Source: a virus. From it: a DNA stretch of 20,429 nucleotides. Shown piece by piece: positions 8,289 to 18,700 of the stretch. The stretch spans positions 1 to 20,429 of IMG/VR virus record IMGVR_UViG_3300047562_002795. One strand, 5' to 3'. The notes under the pieces were generated by a model, which ran no database searches, had not been told where the DNA came from, and worked only from the letters and a program-made list of their open reading frames with translations. Position 1 is the first letter of the stretch. Every line of letters starts with the position of its first letter. A program made the translations under genes and the position numbers.

Positions 8289-10006
8289 TTGGTAATAAAA
8301 AGGATAGTACTATTAGAATAGTAAGAGGAGAGGATAAATTTGCAGGTGCGGTAAATCAAGATTTAGGTTTAAAACTAAACCTTGAAAAAACACAAAAAAA
8401 TTTAATAGAGAGTAACATTAGTGATGTTATAAATTTAGAGGAAAGGTTTGATACGGAAAGACAGAAAAGTACAAAATTTAGAATAGCAGGTAAAATAACT
8501 AATATATTTAACAACACTATTAGTGGGCAAACAAGCTACGAACCTTTTAGAAATAATTTATTTTATACAAATTCGATAGATGCTATTGGTAGTAACGCAC
8601 CTTGGGGAGGATATCCACAATACGAGGAATTTTCTTTTTTAAGGACGAGTGGTATACCAGGTCACATACCATTTTCACCAAAAAGTGCAACATCCTATAA
8701 TTGGATGTGTTATGTTAGTTATGCCTCTGATTCGGTCGATAATAGAACATCAATAGTTAAGTTCAATACTGATAATGGAATATTAACAAAGACATTTCAA
8801 ATTAAAAAAGGTGTACCATACTACATAAAAAAAAGAAAATACAACGGTAAAAATCTAATTACTTTTTATTGCGCATTTAATCACAATTTAAATGTTGGTG
8901 ATTGGATAGAAATAGAAACACCTATATCTTCAGGACGTAAAAAATTTGAGGTTTATATGTTAGGTAACGAGGCGTATGGAAATGAAGATAAGATATTTTC
9001 AATATTTGATTATGGGTTTAACTCACCCGTTTTTTCAGATTATCAGACAGGTAACTTTAAAAGAATTATCGACACAAATAATGAAGATGAAACTAGAAGT
9101 GAATATTATATCAGAAAACACAAAATACTAACTAATTTAAGAAACTGTGATATAACCAAAACTGGATTTGAAAGAAATCCCTTTCCAATAAAAAAACAAT
9201 TAGAATATTCAGGTTTAACACCTAATCAAACACAAAGGGTATCAATAAAAGATGGTTCACAGACCGTTAGCATATCTTTTGATAAAGATATTAATATAGA
9301 AGGTTTGTTAGACAACACAGGTAAACCAATTACTGAATTGTTTATTACTATCGTTAATAGAGGTTATATGGGATGGTTCAACAATCCTTGGTTGGGTAGT
9401 AATACCACCGGAATACAAATAGGGTGGGATTTTAATTTTTTAAGCAACGAAATTGATGACTGGTGGAAAATTAATACTACATACAATAGAGACAACATAT
9501 TAAGTTTAAGTTATACATATAACGGAGAAGAATTTTTTTATAACAAAGAATTAGAAATAGGAGACGAAATTTTAGGGAGTATTTGTGAATATAATAAGTA
9601 TGAACAAACAGAAACTGTTCTATGTGATATTCATCATAAGTTTTCATTTAACCCACAAGTCTTTGATAATAGTAGTATTAACACACTACCTGATGGTTAT
9701 ACATATAAACCACATTACCCAATAAAAATAAGAACTGTATCAGATTATATAGAAACTGGTGACAGGGATAAAGCCGATGGTGTTCCAAACTACGCATTTT
9801 ACTCTAAAAATGATGAACAGTGGAGATGGAGAGATTATTATAGTTACGGATATATAGATAGTAATGGAAATGGTACTGATATACCTTTTTTAAATGGTGC
9901 TCATTACCCATTTAAAGAAATACTATTTTTACAAACACCATTAAAGAGAAATATTAATACTAATAATAGTATTATATACTCACCATTAGAAGACGATTGT
10001 GAATAA
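8285..10006 (+). CDS. 573-aa putative virion/baseplate protein
   Basis: I do not recognise a family. The start overlaps the previous stop as ATGA, so it is probably translated by coupling. Residues about 25-65 are charged and could form a helix. The rest is beta-rich and aromatic with many Asn, including FYCAFNHNLNVGDWIEIE (about 197-214), which reads like a small beta-barrel or SH3-like turn, and several Trp-rich stretches (GWFNNPWLG, EQWRWRDYYSYGY). No signal peptide, membrane segment or catalytic motif is seen. By gene order (gp25, gp6, large gene, this gene) a gp8-like peripheral wedge role is possible, but this rests on position only; T4 gp8 is 334 aa. It ends with DDCE, and the next gene begins 8 nt upstream of its last base. 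Confidence 0.65.
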   Translation: MIGNKKDSTIRIVRGEDKFAGAVNQDLGLKLNLEKTQKNLIESNISDVINLEERFDTERQKSTKFRIAGKITNIFNNTISGQTSYEPFRNNLFYTNSIDAIGSNAPWGGYPQYEEFSFLRTSGIPGHIPFSPKSATSYNWMCYVSYASDSVDNRTSIVKFNTDNGILTKTFQIKKGVPYYIKKRKYNGKNLITFYCAFNHNLNVGDWIEIETPISSGRKKFEVYMLGNEAYGNEDKIFSIFDYGFNSPVFSDYQTGNFKRIIDTNNEDETRSEYYIRKHKILTNLRNCDITKTGFERNPFPIKKQLEYSGLTPNQTQRVSIKDGSQTVSISFDKDINIEGLLDNTGKPITELFITIVNRGYMGWFNNPWLGSNTTGIQIGWDFNFLSNEIDDWWKINTTYNRDNILSLSYTYNGEEFFYNKELEIGDEILGSICEYNKYEQTETVLCDIHHKFSFNPQVFDNSSINTLPDGYTYKPHYPIKIRTVSDYIETGDRDKADGVPNYAFYSKNDEQWRWRDYYSYGYIDSNGNGTDIPFLNGAHYPFKEILFLQTPLKRNINTNNSIIYSPLEDDCE

Positions 10007-10841
10007 CTTTAAAATTAGATTAAGTCCGCAACAAAAATCTTTTAAGATACCTATTGAAATTAAATATGATTTATTAGGTAGGGAAGATTTAGTTAACGAG
10101 TTTGTTGAAGATACAATTGAAAAGGTCATAAATCCCATAAAGGATTTTGAATTAACTAGGTTTGGACACAAAACATGGGTTTCTGGTGATACTATACAGT
10201 CACTTATAAATCATCAGTTTTATTTTTTTAACAGAGAAATTGAGGTAGATACTACAAATAACTCAAACATCGGTAATTGGGTTAATAATTATAATTTTAC
10301 AACAGTACCTGAGTTTACAGGTCAGTGCTTTACAAATAAAGAAATTTATTATTTTGCAAATTCGTTCAGAAGAAGTTTTTTCAAATTGGATTTATACGAC
10401 ACTCCAAACGCTGAAACTCAAAGACTATTTTTAACGATTATAATACCAACACAACAAGGAGTAACAACCGAAGTTGATATTGGAACAGAAATAACACCTT
10501 TATTTGTTGATATAAAAACACCTAATTTTAAACTCGATTATATTGGTGATAAAGAGGGTTATTTTATTTATTGGTTAAAAGACGAAGAAAGTTCTGGTAT
10601 AAACGAGTTCTATCTTTCTGCTAAATTTTTTAATGCAAAAATAGGACAGTTTATACGTATGACTACAATGCCACAAGCGACCTTTCCAAAAAAGTTTAAT
10701 GTAGAAAAACAAAAATATTTTTACCGTAAGGTCATATTAGATTATTCCAACTATGAATATGAAGTCAGAAATGTAATTACAAACAATAGAATAGGGACAG
10801 AAAATCCCATAAAATGGTATGAATATGTTAATCCATCATGA
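9999..10841 (+). CDS. 280-aa putative virion/baseplate protein, GTG start
   Basis: No family recognised. The frame is open only from 9990 (TAG at 9987-9989), so the GTG at 9999 is the only conventional start that keeps the N-terminal MNNFKIRLSPQQKSFKIPIE; it overlaps the preceding gene by 8 nt, suggesting translational coupling. The protein has an N-terminal helical region (about 25-50, LLGREDLVNEFVEDTIEKV), then a beta-rich body with FFKLDLYDT and RLFLTIIIPTQQG (about 127-150). No signal peptide or membrane helix is seen. Size, packing and composition match its neighbours, so a structural role in the tail is inferred from context only. It ends in an ATGA overlap with the next gene. Confidence 0.65.
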   Translation: MNNFKIRLSPQQKSFKIPIEIKYDLLGREDLVNEFVEDTIEKVINPIKDFELTRFGHKTWVSGDTIQSLINHQFYFFNREIEVDTTNNSNIGNWVNNYNFTTVPEFTGQCFTNKEIYYFANSFRRSFFKLDLYDTPNAETQRLFLTIIIPTQQGVTTEVDIGTEITPLFVDIKTPNFKLDYIGDKEGYFIYWLKDEESSGINEFYLSAKFFNAKIGQFIRMTTMPQATFPKKFNVEKQKYFYRKVILDYSNYEYEVRNVITNNRIGTENPIKWYEYVNPS

Positions 10842-11905
10842 GTAATCAAAGTTACTATATTAAAATATCTCCTGAAAGTCTTAAATCAGACATCGTTCAA
10901 GAAACGTATAGTGGTTATACTTTTGGTGTCTATTCTGGATTGACTCAAATACTGAGTGGGGGTACAGGCGGACAAAGTCTTTTAACGGATGTTAGTATAC
11001 CTATATTATTTACTGAGACATATAAAGATATGGGATTTTATTCTCCTTTTGATGGATTTATTTCTCAAAAAGATGTTGTTACAAATTTTTTAATTAGTGG
11101 TTCTCCTGAAAATATATACACCATTTATTTATACAACAGCGCCGAACAAACAAAAAGTTTTTTAAAATTGGCGAATTATGTTGTTAGTTGGGGGGATGGT
11201 TCTGCGAATATCTTTGATTCAGAAACTGAATTTTTAGAACATACATATGCAAGTACAGAACAAACATACACAATAAGTCTAATACAAAAAAATCCGTGGG
11301 GTGTTACAGAGATAAAAAAGAAAGTATCTATACCTCACAATACATTCACTGATAACAACAACATAACTTTTACTCCAAATCAGGGAAGTTTTTCTGGTGT
11401 TCAGTTAAATGCTGAAAGTATTTTTATGGGTGATGCAATAAATACTATTGATGCTCAGACATCCGATAACTTTACTACAGTACCATTTACCATTACAGGA
11501 TTTACAACCTCAAGATTAGATGAATTAAAATTATACGGTCCTGTTAAATTTAATCCCGCGGTTACTGTAAAAAAATACGGACAAGATTATGGTCAGGTAA
11601 ATGCGATTACCGATGAATATACTGCATATACAATTAATAATGTTCAGTATTATGATTATAATAACAAAACGACATTATTCTTTGTTGAGTCCTCAGGATT
11701 AACAGAAAATATGTTGGAAGAGGTACCAATAACAAAAGAAGAAATATTAATGGGAGTAGTTTCGTCACCAGAAATTCAATCAGGAATATTTATTGAAAGA
11801 GGGAAAGACACTGCATTTGAGGCTTTACAAAGACTCGGTGAAGTAGATAATATCGGAGACTTAACTTCTTATGGTTATGGCTTCTTTAAAATAAATAAAA
11901 CGTAA
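10838..11905 (+). CDS. 355-aa putative virion protein with a PKD-like domain
   Basis: Residues about 92-166 look like a single PKD (polycystic kidney disease) immunoglobulin-like domain: NYVVSWGDGS carries the W-G-D-G signature at 118-121, HTY follows at 135-137, and TYTISLIQKNPWG fits the closing strands. PKD domains are beta sandwiches common in surface and adhesion proteins and serve mostly as spacers or binding modules. The flanking parts (1-90, 170-355) are beta-rich and unrecognised; GGTGGQ at 41-46 may be a hinge. A conserved-looking C-terminal segment, FIERGKDTAFEALQRLGEV, is helical. It starts inside the previous stop (ATGA) with no Shine-Dalgarno sequence and ends 1 nt before the next gene. 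A structural role at the baseplate or in a fibre connector is inferred from context. Confidence 0.7.
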   Translation: MSNQSYYIKISPESLKSDIVQETYSGYTFGVYSGLTQILSGGTGGQSLLTDVSIPILFTETYKDMGFYSPFDGFISQKDVVTNFLISGSPENIYTIYLYNSAEQTKSFLKLANYVVSWGDGSANIFDSETEFLEHTYASTEQTYTISLIQKNPWGVTEIKKKVSIPHNTFTDNNNITFTPNQGSFSGVQLNAESIFMGDAINTIDAQTSDNFTTVPFTITGFTTSRLDELKLYGPVKFNPAVTVKKYGQDYGQVNAITDEYTAYTINNVQYYDYNNKTTLFFVESSGLTENMLEEVPITKEEILMGVVSSPEIQSGIFIERGKDTAFEALQRLGEVDNIGDLTSYGYGFFKINKT

Positions 11906-11906
11906 A

Positions 11907-12815
11907 ATGGCGTTAGGAACATATGGAACAATAAAACCGGCTAACATGTCTCCGGAAGATGTGGAGATTATCTTAAACTACACACCATCTAGAGACCAAA
12001 CTAGTGAGTTTGAATTAAAAAAGTTAAACGCATCTGACGTACTAACACCATACTATCATAATGAAAGTACGGGAGGTAACCCTAACGTTGAAATTTTGGG
12101 TGGTTTATATAATTTAACTTTACCTACTGAAGATTTTAATAGAATAGGTATATATACTCTTTATCTAAGACCTGCAGAAATTAGAACGACAATAAATGAT
12201 TGTGGAGTGTTATCTGCATTACCTAATGTAAAAGGAATAATTATAAATTTAAGTGATGTCCCATCACAATATAGAAACAAATTTATAAATCAGGGATTGG
12301 TCGGTTTTAGGGTTGAGTATCTAAATGACGATGGCTCCAAGATACAAAATTTTTATAGAATTATAACTTCATCTTTTTTCTGCGAACCCGTAGTAACTAA
12401 CCTAACCAACAGTTCACAAAAGGCTATAAGATATAGATACGTTGAACAAGGTAGTGACTTAGTATTTTGTACACTTTCACCATCAAGTGCACCTTCAAAT
12501 AAGCCAAACGCTACACCTTTTATAGGACAACCTAACCAAAATATAATAATTTCAAACTCATATTTTAACCCGATAAGTTTAGATATCGAAATTGCTGAAC
12601 ACGATGTGGATACATTGGCTATCGCTCTTTACGGTAATCAAACTAAGAGTATTGAAGATGGTATTTACACAATCTATGATAATAACAATAATATATACAG
12701 ACAATACAACTTATATGAAATTCGTGATGAGTTTAACAACCTATTGTTTGAAGTTAGAGAAAGTAGAGGTGATAACATAGATTTTAGTAAAAACTTCCAA
12801 AACATCACTAACTAA
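11907..12815 (+). CDS. 302-aa putative virion/baseplate protein
   Basis: No family recognised. The ATG follows the previous TAA by one base. The N-terminal segment MALGTYGTIKPANMSPEDVEIILNYTPSRD (about 1-30) is partly helical; the remainder is beta-rich (IGIYTLYLRPAEIRTTIND, FRVEYLNDDG). The closing stretch, IYTIYDNNNNIYRQYNLYEIRDEFNNLLFEVRES, looks like alternating short beta strands. Three cysteines are present but form no clear metal motif. No signal peptide or membrane segment is seen. Its stop overlaps the start of the gpI-like tail gene (TAATG), so the two are probably made in similar amounts and may act together; I assign only a structural role from context. Confidence 0.62.
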   Translation: MALGTYGTIKPANMSPEDVEIILNYTPSRDQTSEFELKKLNASDVLTPYYHNESTGGNPNVEILGGLYNLTLPTEDFNRIGIYTLYLRPAEIRTTINDCGVLSALPNVKGIIINLSDVPSQYRNKFINQGLVGFRVEYLNDDGSKIQNFYRIITSSFFCEPVVTNLTNSSQKAIRYRYVEQGSDLVFCTLSPSSAPSNKPNATPFIGQPNQNIIISNSYFNPISLDIEIAEHDVDTLAIALYGNQTKSIEDGIYTIYDNNNNIYRQYNLYEIRDEFNNLLFEVRESRGDNIDFSKNFQNITN

Positions 12816-15754
12816 TGGCCGATAACAAATATAGATACCCACCGGCCCCACCTAGCGGTAGAGGAACATTTTCAGACGATTTAGTTGGTCTGCAAATTGT
12901 GGGTGCGGGAGGTTTAACTCAGGGTAACTTTGAGTTTACGACAAATGTCGTAGAAAAGGTAAACCGAAAGTTTAACTTGGGAGTCTTTTCTAATCCAATC
13001 TCATTGGAAAATCTAGAGGTTGAGTCAATACAAAAGGCAAAAGAGATAATTGCAAAAGATTTCAGAGTTTATCCAAACTATGACTTATCTCAAATTACGA
13101 CTTTTAATCTATACGGTTCTTTACAAAAAAGAATGTCCGCATCTGTTACAAGAATTATTAATTTTTTCCCTGCGGCAATAGAAGTAAATTTAAGAAATTA
13201 TAATCTAACTACAGGTTACACTGCGACAAATATATTATTCGATGAAGTAGAAAATGCGACAACGTTTAATGTAGATATCACCAAATTTAAAAACCCATTT
13301 GAAATTGATTATTCGGCAAATGCCGATAGAAATATTTCAGTAAGACCTATGGAGGTCTCACCACTAAGGAACTTAAAAAAGGAATTTTTAAAATATGCTT
13401 TATATGTTGACGACATAAGTACAGAATATAAATTTTTAGATTTTACCCCTACACAAACATTATCTCAGGGAGTGGTGTCTATAACTGTAGAAGGTAATCC
13501 ATTTAGTGGAGAAACTAATAGTGTAAGAAATTTAGTTATTAAACCAAATACTTTTGAAACCGATGTTACGTTCAAAGAGGCGTTTGATGAGGTTGAAGAT
13601 TTTTTATTAAATAGGTTAATAACTCCATTATATACCGCGAAATTTGAAATAATAAGAGAGACAAATGACGGTAAATTTTTTAAATCATATCAAAAAATTA
13701 CGTGGCCTTTAGATGGGTTATGGAATATAGATATAAGAACAACTAATTTTGACGAATACTTAGAAAGTTTAAACAACTTTTCATTAGAAATAGATAGGTA
13801 CAAGACAAATTTAATATCTAGATTTTTAACAACAGGTGCTTTTAAAGATTTTGATACACCTGATAAAAACGTAGAAAAAGTTTTACAATTATACGGAAGA
13901 AGTTTTGATGAGGCCAAGAAGTTTATAGAAGCATTGGCCTATATGAATTCTGTAAATTATATAGTTAAAAATGATATACCATCTGAGTTATTAAAGAACT
14001 TGGCACAGACCTTAGGGTGGGACACTAACATATCTCCAATTACCAATGAAGGGTTTTTAAGTTCAGTATTTGGTAATGGAAGTGCATCTGCATATGAAGG
14101 ACAAAATAGAAGTTTAACGCCAAATGAAATTAACTTTCAATATTATAGAAATTTAATTCTAAACTCCGCTTACTTATTTAAATCGAAAGGTACAAGAAAA
14201 TCTATAGAATCTTTATTAAGATTGATAGGTGCACCGAAGGCTTTAATAGAAATAAATGAAACTATTTATCTTGCAGATGGTCCAATTAATATGACCAACT
14301 TTAATGAGGAGTATAACTCAATATCTGGTGGTACAAAAATAGATATTATTCCCGTTTTGGACCCCTCGGTCGTGTTTAACGTAGAAGGGATACAATATAC
14401 AGGATTTACAACACAAAGTATAAGTAATTTCGTTGATGTTGTTAGGGGAGATTATCCTGTTGATAACAAAGGTTACCCCAAGATGGTTCAACCTACTGAA
14501 GATTATTTCTTTGAAAAAGGTGGGGGATGGTATGAACAAACACCCCAACACAGAACTCCTGAAGAAATAAATGTAACCAACTCAGTTTTTACAGGACAGA
14601 ACCCTGATATACAAACAGTGTTAGAACCATTAACGTATGGTCAAAAATATTTTGATAGATATGAAAATTTTCCAAATATGGATTTGGGATTTAACTTAAC
14701 AAGAGTTTACGACAACAACAAAAGTTGGACCAATACTGAAACAGGGTTAAGAAGAAATGTTGGGGGTGGATATGATGCATATTATCATGTTTCTAATGAA
14801 AAGTTGGTACTTAACGCGAAAAATTTAGATTTAAATCTAAATATGGGGAGGGGTATAATTTACGACATATGGGACATGTCCAAAAAATATAATTATCCAA
14901 TACCGTCGACAGGTTTAACATCACCATATCCATATGTTACCAATACAGGAGTTAATCCAAAACCAAAAGAAAAATCATTTTTTGAATTTGCTCAGACATT
15001 TTATCGAAATATGATTGATGTTAGAAACAGACAGGGTAAGAGTAATAGTATAAGAGGTGCGTATCCGACATTAAGGGCGTTGTATCAGATGTATTTAAAT
15101 TCTGAAGAGGCAGTTAATATACCTTCTAATAAATACACATACCAAAAAATGATTGATTTTACAAACGGTATGGGTGACTATTGGATGAAGTTAGTTGAAC
15201 AAATGATTCCCGCGACTACCATATGGACAGGTGGTCAAAAAATGGAAAACAATGTTTTACAAAGACAAAAAGTAGTTTGGAGAAGACAAAGAGGGTGTGA
15301 GTTTATTATTATACCATGTATACCTTGCACTTACACAGGTCAACTATTTGGATATGATTGTGTAAATCAATTTGTGGAATGTAATGTTAACGTAAGCTCA
15401 TTTCAAGAAATATTAAATAGCTCAATTAATTATATTGTTGGATTAGATGGTTATCAATTAAGTGATTGCCAAACAAATACATTAGAAAGCCAATGGTTCG
15501 TTGATATTAGATTAGATGATGAAGTATTGGCTCAGAGATTATTTTATATAGGTTATGGAGGTACTGATACACCTACAAATAATACATGGTACCAAGGAAT
15601 AGAAAGTGCTTTGCAGTATTTATATCAAAACGGTCTTTATTATACTCTAAACGGAGATACTTTAATGATTTCAAATATAGGTTGCAATAACGATTTTACC
15701 GATAAAACTCTCCAAGTAAACGTTGGGGTTTATGTAAATATTAACTGTGAATAA
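12815..15754 (+). CDS. 979-aa tail protein with a P2 gpI-like module (possible gp7-equivalent)
   Basis: Residues about 328-490 resemble the phage tail protein I family: a helical run with FDEAKKFIEAL and LLKNLAQTLGWD, then YYRNLILNSAYLFKSKGTRK and SIESLLRLIGAP, the K-x-K/S-G-T-x-x-(S/A)-(I/L)-E-x-L-L motif of gpI-like proteins. gpI in simple contractile tails is regarded as the counterpart of T4 gp7, the wedge subunit that clamps gp6 and binds peripheral parts. At 979 aa this protein is several times longer than P2 gpI (176 aa) and close to T4 gp7 (1032 aa). Residues 1-330 are unrecognised, mixed helix and strand. The region before the end contains GDYWMKLVEQMIPATTIWTG and WRRQRGC. From about 845 to the end, a cysteine-containing domain resembles the end of the next protein. 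Both gene ends are TAATG overlaps. Confidence 0.78.
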   Translation: MADNKYRYPPAPPSGRGTFSDDLVGLQIVGAGGLTQGNFEFTTNVVEKVNRKFNLGVFSNPISLENLEVESIQKAKEIIAKDFRVYPNYDLSQITTFNLYGSLQKRMSASVTRIINFFPAAIEVNLRNYNLTTGYTATNILFDEVENATTFNVDITKFKNPFEIDYSANADRNISVRPMEVSPLRNLKKEFLKYALYVDDISTEYKFLDFTPTQTLSQGVVSITVEGNPFSGETNSVRNLVIKPNTFETDVTFKEAFDEVEDFLLNRLITPLYTAKFEIIRETNDGKFFKSYQKITWPLDGLWNIDIRTTNFDEYLESLNNFSLEIDRYKTNLISRFLTTGAFKDFDTPDKNVEKVLQLYGRSFDEAKKFIEALAYMNSVNYIVKNDIPSELLKNLAQTLGWDTNISPITNEGFLSSVFGNGSASAYEGQNRSLTPNEINFQYYRNLILNSAYLFKSKGTRKSIESLLRLIGAPKALIEINETIYLADGPINMTNFNEEYNSISGGTKIDIIPVLDPSVVFNVEGIQYTGFTTQSISNFVDVVRGDYPVDNKGYPKMVQPTEDYFFEKGGGWYEQTPQHRTPEEINVTNSVFTGQNPDIQTVLEPLTYGQKYFDRYENFPNMDLGFNLTRVYDNNKSWTNTETGLRRNVGGGYDAYYHVSNEKLVLNAKNLDLNLNMGRGIIYDIWDMSKKYNYPIPSTGLTSPYPYVTNTGVNPKPKEKSFFEFAQTFYRNMIDVRNRQGKSNSIRGAYPTLRALYQMYLNSEEAVNIPSNKYTYQKMIDFTNGMGDYWMKLVEQMIPATTIWTGGQKMENNVLQRQKVVWRRQRGCEFIIIPCIPCTYTGQLFGYDCVNQFVECNVNVSSFQEILNSSINYIVGLDGYQLSDCQTNTLESQWFVDIRLDDEVLAQRLFYIGYGGTDTPTNNTWYQGIESALQYLYQNGLYYTLNGDTLMISNIGCNNDFTDKTLQVNVGVYVNINCE

Positions 15755-18700
15755 TGGCTTTATATAATTTTACAGCATGTACTAATAGTAATAATATCGG
15801 TAATATCATTGTAAGTGCAGATACTTCGGTAATACCTCCTGCATCAGTCCCACCAATTACGATATATAATCAAAACTTTAGTGGTATGTGTTACACATGG
15901 GATGGTACTACAGCAACTGGTGCTCCTGATTTAACACTTACTTCAGCATCACAATACGACACTAGAGTATGTAGTACTGTTTGTAGAGACGATTTCAGTA
16001 TAAGAATAAGTGGTTGTACAGGACAAGGTACATGGATATTGGGAAATACGTCACCATCATTAACTTATAGTGTTGGAGATTCCATACATTTATCATCATC
16101 AACATTAAACGGATGTTTTGAAGTTATTGATGATGGATATGCCACACAGAGTTATCTTTTGGATTTGGGCGATGATATTACAGGTCCTTATGTTGGTTGT
16201 AGTGGGTGTACTAGTGACTACTGTAACTATCAAGACGTGATGATTCTATTAGATGAGTCAGGTAGTATTAGTTATAGTGAATGGGAATATATGATAAGTG
16301 GAACCACTAACATTGTAAATGGATTAAAACTATCTATGGACTCAAATGCAACTCAAGTAGGTATCATGAGATGGTCTACTTGTAATCAGATTAACACTTT
16401 AGTTGGATTAACTTCAGATTACGATACGGTTTACAACGCATTAACAGGTGCCACCAAATTATATAGTGGTGGTACACAACCATCCAAAGCAATTAGTGTC
16501 GCTTATAGTGCTTTAACAGGTTCTTCTGTAACTGAGGCTGAAAAAAATATAGTTTTAATTACTGACGGAGTATTAACTGATTTTGAAGATGACCAATGTA
16601 GTATTGGTTATAGTACAACACAAATATGTAATAACATAAAGGCTGGAACATATAGTAACGGTCAAGTTATGAAAATCCTAACTGTGGGTATAGGAATTGG
16701 TGCGAATTCAGATGAATTGGCGGCACTTTCATCAGGCTCAGAGTTCTCGTTCGAAGCTAGTGATTTTGAAGTGTTTAGAGATGTTACATCATTATTAATA
16801 CCTGACTTAACTTGTGAAGATACGCCAGACCCTGGTACAATAGATGTTTGGTTAGGTGTTGATTGCTGTGGAATTAATAATGATATATTGATAGGTATAA
16901 ACGACCAAGTACCTATAATACCCTCAACAGATGCAGTAGTATTTAATGGAAACTGTTACTATTTTGATAGTTTAAGTGCGGGTACAATTGATTACTTAGC
17001 TTTAAGTGGTGATGTGGTTACTTGCTCATATAGCGGATGTCCTACCTGTCCAACACCGACACCTACACCAACATCATCTAATACGCCCACACCAACAGAG
17101 ACACCTAACCCAACACCAACAAGTACACCATCACAAACATTAACTAATACACCGACAGAAACACCTAACCCAACACCAACAAGTACACCAACACCAACAG
17201 GTTCCCAATCATGTTATGTCGGAACTACCAATGGTGTATTTCAATATGTTGATTGTTGTGGTGTTGTTAGGAATGGAAATAATGTTGGACAAACTATATG
17301 TGTTAATCCTCTGTATAGTTATAGTGGGATTTTATTATCAACTACGGAATGTAGTACCGAATGTAACCAAGGAGATTTATTATATTCTTTTATTGTTAGT
17401 GGAACTTGTCTGAATAGTAATGGTGGGAGAATAAATATTTTCCCATCTGGAGGAGTTAAACCATATACTATACAAAACAATAATCCAGGTACCCTACCAA
17501 CACTAACAACATATGATTCTTTTATATATACAGGATTAACTGCAGGTACTTACACATTTACTATTAATGATAGTAGTGGTGGAGTAAATCAAACTATCAA
17601 CGTAAATATTAATCTTGAAGGTTGTTTAAGTTTAAGTGCATCAACAACTAATGGTACTTGTGGTAATAATAATGGTTCACTTAGAATTACTGGTGACTCT
17701 TATTCTTTCCCTTATAATTACAAAATTTATAGAAACTCAGGTTTAATTAGTAGTGGTCTTACGTCGAGTAATCCAATTACTATAAATAACTTAAATAGTG
17801 GTAATTATTATGCGGTTGTTACTGATTATGGAGGCTCTAGTGCGCAAACAGAGACTTATACTATTACAAGTGGCACTGCGGTTAATTTTGGATTTACGGT
17901 AACAGGAAGCTCTGTATGTAATAATAATGTTGGTGCCGCCACATTAACAGGTATTACAGGTGTCCCACCTTTTACTTATTTATGGAATGACGGACAGACA
18001 GGTACAACAGCCACAGGTTTAACATATGGGATTAAAAGTGTTATTGTTACAGATTCTAATGGATGTAGTACAACAAAACAAGTTAATATACCTCAAATAG
18101 AATCCTTAGGTGTAGCAAGTTTAACAACAACACAGGCGAGTTGTTTTAATGAAAATGGCACTGCAACTGTTACAATAACAGGAGGAACGTCACCATTTTT
18201 ATATTCCGCAGATACAGGATACGTCTCAAGTTATATAACAAATAGAACTTTTACATTTACAGGTCTTACTGGTAATCACACGATTAGAATTTTAGATTCT
18301 AATTTTTGTGATATAGAAAGTTCATTTAATGTTTCTTCTACTGCTGGATTTAATTCGGTTAGTGTAACTACTGTAGATTCTGCATGTGGAGAGGATGGTA
18401 GTATTAATATATCAGTACAAGGGATAGTTACACAACAAACATATTCTATAACAGGAAGTACAGGAAACACTCAAACATTTACGACTACACAACAAAATCA
18501 CACTTTTATTAATTTACCTACAGATACTTACACGGTTGGTGTTAGTAGTGGTAGTGGTTGTGATTATGTTACGACAGCAACTATTAATAATGTTAATAAA
18601 TTTTTTGTTGAAACACAAACTACAGGTACTACATGTGGAGGTGTAAACGGAATTGTAAATGTTAATGTTACGTCAGGCTCAACACGGTTACAATTACCTT

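Noticed and set aside
12592-12780. Plus-strand 62-codon ORF inside the 302-aa gene, and a similar one at 17216-17413
   Set aside because: Out-of-frame shadows fully contained in confident genes.
15296-15751. Diversity-generating retroelement target at the end of the tail protein
   Set aside because: No reverse transcriptase, template repeat or C-type-lectin-like variable region is visible; abundant AAT/AAC codons reflect AT richness.
297-15754. Type VI secretion or extracellular contractile injection cluster instead of a phage
   Set aside because: No Tss genes, AAA ATPase or toxin genes are seen, and a nucleotide-metabolism gene adjoins the cluster; a phage is simpler, although the window alone cannot exclude the alternative completely.
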